64,000 nucleotides of DNA from CALJFL01 sp963669435 (GTDB lineage Bacteria > Pseudomonadota > Gammaproteobacteria > Pseudomonadales > Halieaceae), in the NCBI GenBank assembly GCA_963669435.1, contig OY770025.1, positions 2,728,001-2,792,000 on the forward strand, read 5' to 3'. A program made the position numbers and the translations under genes. Position 1 is the stretch's first letter. Each line of letters begins with the position of its first letter. The notes beneath the pieces were generated by a model, which did no database searches, was not told the DNA's origin, and saw only the letters and a program-made list of their open reading frames with translations. Positions 45,465-53,183 of this stretch are shown here, one piece after another.

Positions 45465-46193
45465 ATGCACGAGACCAGGAAAATAGCATTACTTATTGAC
45501 TGCGATAATGTGAGCCATGCAGCAATAGAAGTAGTGCTCGAGGAACTCGCACAGTATGGTACCGTCAATGTTCGGCACGCTCACGGTGACTGGAATAGCG
45601 CCTCTTTGGCGGGCTGGGCAGAGAAATTGCATCCTCATGCCATCCGGCCCATGCAACAATTCGCCTACACTAAGGGCAAGAATGCGACTGATTCGGCGAT
45701 GATCATTGATGCGATGGACTTGCTATACAGTGGCAATGTCGATGCATTTGCCTTAATGACCAGCGATAGCGACTTTACACCCCTCGTACTTCGAATTCTC
45801 GAGAACGGTTTTCCCGTCTATGGGTTCGGCCAAAAGAAAACGCCCAAGCCGTTTGTTGACTCTTGTTCTCCCTTTATCTATATCGAAAATCTACTGTCCA
45901 CTGTAGAAGAAGCGGCTAAACCCGGTAAAGCGCCAGCCAAGAAGACCAGAGCTAAACTCCGCCAGGACGCTGCACTGGTTCGATTGTTGAGGACGGCCGT
46001 AGAGCAGGCTGCCGGCGATGACGGTTGGGCTCACATGGGGCAGGTGGGTAGCTATATCTCCAATAACAACAGTTCGTTTTCCTCGGTCAATTATGGCTAC
46101 CGGAAAATTAGCGATTTGATTAAGGCCACGGATCTGTTTGAGGTCGAAATGAAGAGCGGCTCGGCCATGTATATAAGGGATGTTAGGAAGTAG
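45465..46193 (+). CDS. NYN (PIN-like) domain + LOTUS/OST-HTH protein
   Basis: 242-aa LabA/DUF88-like protein. The N-terminal NYN nuclease fold keeps its acidic residues (LLIDCDNV at about 8-15; KGKNATDSAMIIDAMDLLY; MTSDSDFTPLVLRI), and the C-terminal 70 residues form an OST-HTH/LOTUS domain (LLRTAVEQAAGDDGWAHMGQVGSYI...). NYN enzymes are RNases and LOTUS domains bind RNA or guide RNA helicases; many bacterial examples have roles unknown. ATG 45465 follows a strong AGGGAGG ribosome site; a TTG seven codons upstream is rejected. Confidence 0.85.
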   Translation: MHETRKIALLIDCDNVSHAAIEVVLEELAQYGTVNVRHAHGDWNSASLAGWAEKLHPHAIRPMQQFAYTKGKNATDSAMIIDAMDLLYSGNVDAFALMTSDSDFTPLVLRILENGFPVYGFGQKKTPKPFVDSCSPFIYIENLLSTVEEAAKPGKAPAKKTRAKLRQDAALVRLLRTAVEQAAGDDGWAHMGQVGSYISNNNSSFSSVNYGYRKISDLIKATDLFEVEMKSGSAMYIRDVRK

Positions 46194-46319
46194 AGCCTTA
46201 CTAAAAATCCCTGTGACCATCCGAGCCAGAAAGCTCGATGTATTGCCACACATAAAAGACATAGAGGACTCAGCCCTTCCTAAATGGTCAATCAATGTTT
46301 AGTAAGCCTGTTGAATGCG

Positions 46320-46754
46320 CTACGGTCTGATACTGAGGAAGACGCGTTCGAATCTCCTTCTCTCCTTCGCCATCTCCATGGTGTACTTACCGTTTCGTGG
46401 AGTCAGTCTGAGATATTCATTCAAAATTAGCTTGCAGCGTTCTACTTTGTAGGAGAGCAGGTAAGGATAAATCTGTTCTATCAATTGTAGTGCCTGGCGA
46501 TTGTATACACTGTACGCAAAACTGTGGGAGTGATTTGGCTTACTCGCCCTCTTGTTTGATATTTTCCCGACCCCAGCGGCATCAATCACAAATTGCAGTA
46601 GTTGTAGCTCGGTACTGCTTATTGTGAGTCCAAGGTGGCGATTTTCATTTCGATGCTTGCGAGTTAATGTGACACTGCCTTCTCCATCAACTAGCCCGGC
46701 AATATAGGCTGCCTCTACAGTGGACAGTTTGTTAGCTACCCGATATGCCGCCAC
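46320..46754 (-). CDS. free-standing LAGLIDADG endonuclease
   Basis: 144-aa single-motif LAGLIDADG protein: AAYIAGLVDGEGSVTLTRK (about 13-31) is the diagnostic helix with the catalytic acidic residue. Single-motif enzymes act as homodimers and cleave long sites. There is no intron or intein around it. It lies 130 bp from the 3' end of ssrA, so its target might be an allele of that region. Known relatives in bacteria include many non-intron copies of unknown function. Confidence 0.8.
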   Translation of the reverse strand: MAAYRVANKLSTVEAAYIAGLVDGEGSVTLTRKHRNENRHLGLTISSTELQLLQFVIDAAGVGKISNKRASKPNHSHSFAYSVYNRQALQLIEQIYPYLLSYKVERCKLILNEYLRLTPRNGKYTMEMAKERRRFERVFLSIRP

Positions 46755-46883
46755 TGGTGGTTCCTATTGGAATGAAATATCGATAATACACCTGACGAAT
46801 TAGCGTTCACGGGGCGAGGTCAAATTTGATTTAGTTTTGTATGGGTAGAAGCGCTCGAATCGTGAAACAGTAATTTTCCCGAA

Positions 46884-46923
46884 ACAAAAAAGGGTCAGAC
46901 TTGAAAGCCTGACCCTTTTTTGT
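46884..46923 (-). terminator. intrinsic terminator of tmRNA
   Basis: ACAAAAAAGGGTCAG (46884-46898) and CTGACCCTTTTTTGT (46909-46923) form a perfect 15-bp inverted repeat around a 10-nt loop, directly after the CCA end of ssrA. The A/T-rich base flanks make it usable in both directions. Confidence 0.9.
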
Positions 46924-46924
46924 T

Positions 46925-47316
46925 TGGTGGAGGCGGCGGGTTTCGAACCCGCGTCCGCCAGACCTCTGCCTTCGGCTCTACATGCTTAGATTCCGTTAAT
47001 TAATTTAGCCACATACAGCCCAACGGGCAGGACGTACCAGGCGATCCTGAAAAATCGTTTAGCCGCTCCACCTCAGGCAGATTTCGCAGCGAGCCAGTTC
47101 TGTATGACAGTCAAAAGCGCGGGGCTGGCACCTTGCTAGTGACCGCTAGAGCCGAAGCTACTAGATGAGGTCTGGATGACCGCTTACGCGGCCAGCGCTA
47201 CCTCGTAGTTGTCGTCGTTGGCAACTATAAGTTAACAGCTTTGGGTTTACGTGATTCGCTGTCCTCACGGCATGCACCTTAGGGTTTGTATCCGTCGTCG
47301 AATCCAAATCGCCCCC
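46925..47316 (-). ncRNA. ssrA: transfer-messenger RNA (tmRNA)
   Basis: tmRNA rescues stalled ribosomes with SmpB and tags the unfinished protein for proteolysis. The 5' end GGGGGCGATTTGGATTCGAC (47316 downward) and the 3' end with TTCGAACCCGC and terminal CCA (46927-46925) form the tRNA-like domain. The tag reading frame is at 47184-47222 and encodes ANDDNYEVALAA plus stop, resume codon GCC. 392 nt is within the range. A TACAAT 14 bp upstream of the mature 5' end is the likely -10 box of a short-leader precursor. Its 3' end faces the defence island. Confidence 0.97.
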
Positions 47317-47436
47317 AAATGTGTGGCGCCATTGTACTCCTCTTTTTACCTGCGCGTGCGGGAATTTTGCTGGCTGGTCCGCGCTGTATTGGGGGCAGTA
47401 GGGGCGCCTTTCAGTCAACCTGGTCTTGATAATTCA

Positions 47437-47561
47437 TGATCTATAAAAACTAATCAAAGTGGTAATATGATCTATTAAATAAGATCAATATGTTGACGTA
47501 TAGCCACATTTGTTCTATTAAAGAGCATAGCAGCGATAGTTTGATCAGTAGTAATAGATCG
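47437..47561. promoter_or_regulatory. four operator-like boxes upstream of hipBA
   Basis: Four related 20-bp near-palindromes: 47437 (TGATCTATAAAAACTAATCA), 47468 (TGATCTATTAAATAAGATCA), 47511 (TGTTCTATTAAAGAGCATAG) and 47542 (TGATCAGTAGTAATAGATCG). Start-to-start spacings are 31, 43 and 31 bp, close to three, four and three helical turns, so all boxes lie on the same DNA face. E. coli hipBA is also controlled by four HipB operators with a different sequence, so these are probably HipB sites. Confidence 0.72.
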
Positions 47562-47572
47562 GCGATTTGGGG

Positions 47573-48190
47573 ATGGATGTGATAGAGGAAATTGCGAGCA
47601 CGATCAAGTCTGCCCGTGAAGCCAAGGGCCTGAGCCAGCGCGCCCTCGCGAAAATCGCGGGGGTTCCACAGAGTCATATCTCCAAGATTGAGAATGCCGG
47701 GGTGGACCTGCGTGTATCCAGCCTGACGGAAATAGCCCGTGCCCTGGACCTCGAGCTAGCGCTGGTGCCGCGCAAGGCCGTCCCGGCGGTAGAATCCATC
47801 GTTCGCAGTGCCCAGCCTGACCTTCCCAGTGGGACAAGACTCGCACTGCGGGATGATCTGGCCAACCTGGAAATACTGGCCGATGAGATCGCTGCACAGT
47901 TCAGCTCGGCGAAGGAAGCGGCTCAGTTGCAAAGTCGTGTCCATGACCTAACGCGGTTTTCCATGCCTGAATCTTACCTGGCTGACATCAGGGAGTTGCA
48001 TAGGGAACTCGACAGACTGAACAGGCAGCCCGATCTCGAGCGCCTGGTCGAGTCACTCGATAATGTGCAACAGCTGCGCAATGCTTTGGCTCATTCTCCG
48101 CCGCAGGATTTGTCGCGGGTAAGCCGGTCTGCCTACAGCCTTGAAGACGGTAGTTTGGAAGACAGTAGCTTGGAAGACAGAAGTGGCTAG
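47573..48190 (+). CDS. hipB: HipB-type antitoxin, XRE helix-turn-helix, extended
   Basis: 205-aa protein with an N-terminal XRE HTH (residues 8-62: IKSAREAKGLSQRALAKIAGVPQSHISKIENAGVDLRVSSLTEIARALDLELALVPRK) followed by a helical extension to residue 190 and a C-terminal acidic repeat (SLEDGSLEDSSLEDRS). E. coli HipB is only 88 aa, so this is a long variant. HipB represses the operon and neutralises HipA. The stop overlaps the hipA start by 8 nt. Confidence 0.85.
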   Translation: MDVIEEIASTIKSAREAKGLSQRALAKIAGVPQSHISKIENAGVDLRVSSLTEIARALDLELALVPRKAVPAVESIVRSAQPDLPSGTRLALRDDLANLEILADEIAAQFSSAKEAAQLQSRVHDLTRFSMPESYLADIRELHRELDRLNRQPDLERLVESLDNVQQLRNALAHSPPQDLSRVSRSAYSLEDGSLEDSSLEDRSG

Positions 48191-49415
48191 TGTCTCTGTG
48201 CTTGAGGTGCTGTTGTACGGCGAGCCTATCGGTACGCTGACACGGGTCGATGGCGACCGCAGTCTGTTCGCCTTTAATGAAGCGTACATTGCAGATGAAA
48301 ACCGGTCTGTTCTGGGGCTGGGGTTCAAGGACAAGTTCGGTGAGTTGCTCACCGAATTCAGGCCCTACCAATCCCAGGTGATGCCGTTCTTTTCCAATCT
48401 GCTACCCGAGGAGCGGCTGCGGGCTTATCTCGCCGAGCGGGCCGGGGTTAATCCCGAGCGTGAATTCTTTCTCCTTTGGGTGCTGGGCGAGGATCTACCC
48501 GGAGCGGTGACGGTGCGGCCTGCGGATGGTGAGGATTGGCCACCTGAAGCCGGGGAGCCACTGGACGAAGCTGCGCTGCGAGCGCGTGAACAGCAAGCAC
48601 TGCGATTTTCGTTGGCCGGTGTGCAGCTGAAGTTTTCCGCGCTAGTTAATACCAGCGGGGGTCTTGCCATCCCTGCAAAAGGCGTGGGCGGCGACTGGAT
48701 CATCAAACTCCCTTCCGATAAATACGAGGGCGTCCCCGAGAATGAATTCTCGATGATGACGTTGGCGCGCAAGGTTGGCATGAATGTGCCTGCGCTGGAA
48801 CTGATTGATGTGTGTGACATTGGCGGCCTTCCGCAGGATGTTGCCGCCATGCAGGGGCAGGCGCTGGCCATTGAACGTTTTGATCGCTTGAGCGATGGCA
48901 GCCGCGTGCATATCGAAGACTTTGCACAAATCTTCGGTGTCTACCCGAAGGACAAGTACAAGAAGGCGAGTATGTTCAATATCGCTAATGTCATCGCTGT
49001 CGAGAGCGATGATGCGGATATTCGCGAGTTGGTCCGGCGGCTGGTGTTTAATACCTTGATCGGCAATGCCGACATGCATATCAAGAACTGGTCTGTCTAT
49101 TACCCCGATCGGCGGATCGCTCGGTTGGCTCCGGCGTATGATTTTGTCTCGACGATACCCTATATCGCCGATAGTGGTGCGGCGTTAGCCGTCAGTCGCA
49201 CCCGGCGTTTTGAAGAATTTGACGAGGCAGAGCTGGTGCACTTTGCCGGGCGGGTCGGTCTTGCCAAAGCGTTGGTGCTCGACACCGCCCGTGAAACCGT
49301 GGAGCTGTTCCACCAGCACTGGAAAAAAGAGAAGGACAATCTACCGCTGTATCCCGATGTGATAGCCACGATTGATAAACACTTGGCGGTGGTGCCGCTG
49401 TCTTCGGGGTTCTGA
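48183..49415 (+). CDS. hipA: HipA-type serine/threonine kinase toxin
   Basis: 410-aa HipA-family kinase. The HipA_N domain (VLLYGEPIGTLTRV..., about 5-110), the glycine-containing FSLAGVQLKFSAL loop (about 140-155), the ATP-binding KLPSDKYEGVPENEFSMM (about 170-190) and the catalytic HIEDFAQIFG and NTLIGNADMHIKNWSV (HxxxN/D region around 300) are intact. E. coli HipA phosphorylates glutamyl-tRNA synthetase, causing persistence. GTG 48183 is the chosen start, before HipB's stop; an ATG 14 codons upstream lies in hipB repeat DNA. Confidence 0.93.
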   Translation: MASVSVLEVLLYGEPIGTLTRVDGDRSLFAFNEAYIADENRSVLGLGFKDKFGELLTEFRPYQSQVMPFFSNLLPEERLRAYLAERAGVNPEREFFLLWVLGEDLPGAVTVRPADGEDWPPEAGEPLDEAALRAREQQALRFSLAGVQLKFSALVNTSGGLAIPAKGVGGDWIIKLPSDKYEGVPENEFSMMTLARKVGMNVPALELIDVCDIGGLPQDVAAMQGQALAIERFDRLSDGSRVHIEDFAQIFGVYPKDKYKKASMFNIANVIAVESDDADIRELVRRLVFNTLIGNADMHIKNWSVYYPDRRIARLAPAYDFVSTIPYIADSGAALAVSRTRRFEEFDEAELVHFAGRVGLAKALVLDTARETVELFHQHWKKEKDNLPLYPDVIATIDKHLAVVPLSSGF

Positions 49416-49638
49416 ACTCACCCATGGCCGACGTTTGAACTTGTGTAAGTTCAGTCGGGGCAGCAACAACGGCAATAGAAGCTGGTCTATGCTGTATAGG
49501 CGGTCGGCGGGCCATTTTTCACCCAACTTGGCCTTAATAGACCTTTGTTTTTGGCCATTTTGGACCCTAAAATTTGCCCACTTTTTGAGCAGATTGCAGC
49601 AGCGGTCCAGTATTCGATACAGCCGCAAGGAGCCCCTT

Positions 49639-51423
49639 ATGAGATACGACCTGAAGATCATCAACGGCCTGGTTTACGACGGTGAAGGCAACGAGCCTAT
49701 TGCAGCGAATGTTGCCGTACGCAACGGCCTGATCGCCGAGATCGGCGCCTGTGAAGGCGAGGCCGCCCAGGTGATCGATGCCGCTGGCCAGATTGTGACT
49801 CCCGGCTTTATTGACCTGCACACTCACTACGACGGCCAGGTATCCTGGGACGCAGACATGCAGCCCAGCGTGAATCACGGTGTGAGCACGGTGGTCATGG
49901 GTAGCTGTGGTGTGGGCTTTGCGCCGGTGCGCGCGGCCGACCGCGACAAGCTGGTACGCATTATGGAAGGGGTGGAAGACATTCCCGGCACCGCCCTGAC
50001 CGAGGGTATCACCTGGGACTGGGAAACCCTTCCCGAGTACATGGACGCGCTGGACGCCAAGCCCCATGCCGTCGACTTTGCCGTACAAATCACCCACGAC
50101 CCGCTGCGTGTATACGTGATGGGCGACCGCGCGGTGTACAACGAAAAGGCCACTGCCGAAGACATCCTGGTAATGCAAAAACTGACCCGCGAGGCACTGG
50201 AAGCGGGCGCGATCGGTTTCTCCACCGGGCGCTCCGACGTGCACCGCAGTGCGGATGGCGAGTGGACGCCGGCTTCAGAAGCCACCACCGAGGAACTGGA
50301 AGGCATTGCCCGCGCGTTCGACGGGGTGGACCACGGCATTCTGCAGGCGGTGAACGACTTCAACCTGGAGCGCGAAGGAGATATGTTCGACGAGGAGTTC
50401 GACATTATCGAGAACTTCGCCAGGGCCTCCAACGGCAGCGCCTTTTCCCTGTCGCTGATGCAGCGTGACTTTGCGCCGGACCAGTGGCTGCGCATTATCG
50501 ACCGCGCCGAAAAAGCCAAGGACAAGGGCCTGAACATGCGCCTGCAAACGGCGCCGCGCGGCATTGGCGTGACCGTGGGCCTGCAGTGCACCTTCCATCC
50601 GTTTATGGGCTTCCCCAGCTACAAGGCCATATCGCAGTTGCCCTTTGCCGAGCGGGTAGAGCGCATGAAGGACCCCGAGTTCAAGGCGCAGCTGCTGACG
50701 GAAAAGTCTGAACCCCTGGCCGGTGATGGCACCCCGGTACCGCCGATTGCCGACGCCTTGCTGGCGGCGGTGGATTTTGTGGCGCAAAAGACCTTCCTGC
50801 TGGGCGACAACCCGGACTACGAGCAGCCGGCGGAAAACTCCGTGCTGCAAATGGCCAAGGACAAGGGTGTGCCCACCCTGGAAATGATCTACGACCTGAT
50901 GCTGGAAAAAGACGGCAAGGAACTGCTGTATTTCCCCATCTACAACTACACCGAGATGAACTACGACAACGTGTACACCATGATGCAGCACCCGCAGTCC
51001 ATTATGGGCCTGTCTGACGGTGGCGCGCACGTGGGCACGGTGTGTGACTCCAGCTTCCCCACCTACCTGCTGACCCACTGGACCCGCGACCGTAAGCGCG
51101 GCGACAAGCTGGACCTGGCCGACGCTATCCGTCGCCTGACCAGCGATATCGCCGACTACAGCGGCATGACTGATCGCGGCCGCCTGCAGGTGGGCCTGAA
51201 GGCGAACATCAACGTGATCGATATGGACAAGCTGCGCCTGTTCGCGCCGCACATGGTGCAAGACCTGCCCGCCGGCGGCCAACGTTTGCTGCAGGAAGCT
51301 GCGGGTTACAGCGCGGTAATCGTGGCCGGTGAAGTGGTGCTGGAAAATGACCAGCTCACCGGCAAGCACCCGGGTCGCCTGGTACGCGCAGGCCAGTTGC
51401 CACAGCAACAAGCCGCGGCCTGA
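49639..51423 (+). CDS. D-aminoacylase-like amidohydrolase
   Basis: 594-aa metal-dependent amidohydrolase. The beta-barrel metal ligands show as GFIDLHTHYDGQ (near residues 60-72), the carboxylated/Cys segment MGSCGVGFAP (near 92-101) and the late GLSDGGAHVG motif with its metal aspartate. It resembles N-acyl-D-amino-acid deacylases. AAGGAG six bases upstream supports ATG 49639 strongly; a long in-frame upstream extension has no such site. The substrate is unknown. A TSUP permease gene follows 36 bp downstream. Confidence 0.87.
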   Translation: MRYDLKIINGLVYDGEGNEPIAANVAVRNGLIAEIGACEGEAAQVIDAAGQIVTPGFIDLHTHYDGQVSWDADMQPSVNHGVSTVVMGSCGVGFAPVRAADRDKLVRIMEGVEDIPGTALTEGITWDWETLPEYMDALDAKPHAVDFAVQITHDPLRVYVMGDRAVYNEKATAEDILVMQKLTREALEAGAIGFSTGRSDVHRSADGEWTPASEATTEELEGIARAFDGVDHGILQAVNDFNLEREGDMFDEEFDIIENFARASNGSAFSLSLMQRDFAPDQWLRIIDRAEKAKDKGLNMRLQTAPRGIGVTVGLQCTFHPFMGFPSYKAISQLPFAERVERMKDPEFKAQLLTEKSEPLAGDGTPVPPIADALLAAVDFVAQKTFLLGDNPDYEQPAENSVLQMAKDKGVPTLEMIYDLMLEKDGKELLYFPIYNYTEMNYDNVYTMMQHPQSIMGLSDGGAHVGTVCDSSFPTYLLTHWTRDRKRGDKLDLADAIRRLTSDIADYSGMTDRGRLQVGLKANINVIDMDKLRLFAPHMVQDLPAGGQRLLQEAAGYSAVIVAGEVVLENDQLTGKHPGRLVRAGQLPQQQAAA

Positions 51424-51459
51424 TCTGGCGGCATCAGTCTTCTGCGCTGAGCCCGGCTG

Positions 51460-52224
51460 ATGCTGCAAGCCCTGAGCGACATTCTCGGCCAGACCTCGCT
51501 GTTTGAACTCAGCCTGGTCTGGGCGGTGGTGGTGTTCGCTGCGGTGATGCGCGCCTTTACCGGTTTCGGGTTTGCGCTGACTGCCGTGCCGGTGTTTGCC
51601 CTGTTTATGCCCCCCAGCCAGGCGGTGGTGCTTAGCGCATCACTGACATTGGCGGTGAGTTTGCTCACGGTAAAAACCTACTGGGGGCAGTACCCTCTAA
51701 AACCCATGGCGCCCATGGTGGCCCTCGCCGCGGTGGGAACGGCTACCGGTGCAGCTATTCTTACGTCTATTTCTCCCACCCAGTTTAAGCTGGCGATTGG
51801 CATCTCGGTGATTGTTGCCTGCCTGGGGCTGACCTTTTATCGGCCCAGCCGCCAGCGTGGTAGCACCCTGCTGAGCAGCATTACCGGTTTGTGTTCGGGC
51901 GTGCTCAATGGCGCCTTTGCCATTCCCGGCCCGCCGGTGATTATCTACGCCATGGCGGCCGAGCCGGAGCCGTCGCGCAGCCGGGCGCTGTTGATGATCT
52001 TCTTTCTTTTCTCGGCGGTGGTTGGCCTGGTGTCCTACGCCGTCGCCGGGTTTATCAACCCCAGTTCCCTGTGGTTGTTCCTGCTGGCTTTCCCGGCCAT
52101 GTACCTGGGCGACAAGTTGGGTTACCGGCTGTTCCGCCGCTTTGGCACCGCCATGTACCGGCGGGTGGCGCTATCGGTGTTGTTTGCGGTGGGTTTGTCG
52201 ATTACCGCTAATGCACTGTTGTAA
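51460..52224 (+). CDS. TSUP/TauE-SafE family permease
   Basis: 254-aa integral membrane protein with about eight hydrophobic helices and the paired TSUP motifs (GFGFALTAVPVFALFMPPSQAVVLS and GLCSGVLNGAFAIPGPPVIIYA). Family members export sulfite, sulfonates or organic acids. Placement directly after the amidohydrolase suggests transport of its substrate or product. No regulator is adjacent. Confidence 0.85.
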   Translation: MLQALSDILGQTSLFELSLVWAVVVFAAVMRAFTGFGFALTAVPVFALFMPPSQAVVLSASLTLAVSLLTVKTYWGQYPLKPMAPMVALAAVGTATGAAILTSISPTQFKLAIGISVIVACLGLTFYRPSRQRGSTLLSSITGLCSGVLNGAFAIPGPPVIIYAMAAEPEPSRSRALLMIFFLFSAVVGLVSYAVAGFINPSSLWLFLLAFPAMYLGDKLGYRLFRRFGTAMYRRVALSVLFAVGLSITANALL

Positions 52225-52587
52225 ATGAGCGGATCTCGCGCTCACGTTCCGGTGCGATGTGCCTGCGGTGAAATTCAGGTGGTGCAGATACAGGAAAGCC
52301 GCAGACGACTAAACGAACGTTAATCGTGTGCGGCCGTTTTTGACATAACGCCTTTCGTGTGGGGGATAGCACTGGGCCAGGGCCCCCGCAAGGCACTCTC
52401 CTCCATGGGAAAGTATTGCGGTTCTCACCGTATGTCGTTCGTCACCGTCGACGTCCCTTCTAACTGCAGCCTGTGACAACTCAGTCACGCCTTCGGTCAC
52501 ACTTTAAATATGGTACCGAAGCCGGCCCTCTGCAAGGGCCTGCTTAGACCGAGTACGCATAAGCGCGGTGTTCTAATAAACCGGGAG
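52225..52587. other. intergenic stretch downstream of smpB
   Basis: About 360 bp with no supported gene on either strand, in the place where ssrA follows smpB in many gammaproteobacteria. It holds one hairpin (GGCCCT-CTGCA-AGGGCC, 52524-52540), which could end smpB transcription, but no T-run follows. No ssrA remnant is visible. Confidence 0.5.
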
Positions 52588-53070
52588 TTACTGTTTGACG
52601 TTGTCGCGGATAATGCGCTGTTTCTGGCGGTTCCAGTCCCGGTCTTTCTGGGTGTCGCGCTTGTCGTGGGACTGCTTGCCCTGGGCCAGGGCAATGCGTG
52701 CTTTCACCAGGTGGCCCTTCCAGTACAGCTGGGTGCACACACAGGTCTGGCCCTTGGCGGAGGTAGCCGCGAGGATTTTTGCCAGCTCTTTTTTGTGCAG
52801 CAACAGTTTGCGGGTGCGGGTGGGGTCGGTCACAAAGTGGGTCGAGGCTGTGTCCAGCGGGGTGATGTGCGCCCCCAGCAGAAAGGCCTCGCCGTCTTTC
52901 ATCAGCACGTAGGAATCCGTCAGCTGCACCTTGCCCTGGCGCAGACTCTTGACCTCCCAACCGCTCAACGCCATGCCCGCTTCAAAGGTTTCCAGCAGGT
53001 TGTAATCAAAGCTGGCACGCTTGTTCTGGGCGATCACGTTGCTCGGGGTTTTGTGCTTCTTCTTTCCCAT
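52588..53070 (-). CDS. smpB: SsrA-binding protein SmpB
   Basis: 160-aa tmRNA partner protein; residues such as ALSGWEVKSLRQGKVQLTDSYVLMKDGEAFLLGAHI and the C-terminal tail ending DWNRQKQRIIRDNVKQ are typical and the tail would sit in the empty mRNA channel. ATG 53070 gives the normal MGKKKHK start. It is convergent on the permease gene and divergent from the NSS transporter. In this genome ssrA is 5.3 kb away on the same strand. Confidence 0.97.
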   Translation of the reverse strand: MGKKKHKTPSNVIAQNKRASFDYNLLETFEAGMALSGWEVKSLRQGKVQLTDSYVLMKDGEAFLLGAHITPLDTASTHFVTDPTRTRKLLLHKKELAKILAATSAKGQTCVCTQLYWKGHLVKARIALAQGKQSHDKRDTQKDRDWNRQKQRIIRDNVKQ

Positions 53071-53183
53071 GGCGCGCATTATACGGACAAGCCCCGGGGG
53101 TTAAACGTGAATCTTCCCCTTTAAAGCACCCACCTGCTACGGCACTCTAACCTCATGATAAGTGATAAGAATTTCCGGCGGGC

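Noticed and set aside
46925..46960. Repeat of the ssrA 3' end elsewhere in the window as an att site
   Set aside because: I looked for GGTTTCGAACCC-type repeats near 13.5-13.7 kb and elsewhere and saw none.
50275..51468. Minus-strand open frame of 397 codons opposite the amidohydrolase
   Set aside because: GC-rich third positions keep the antisense frame open; the plus-strand product has full amidohydrolase motifs.
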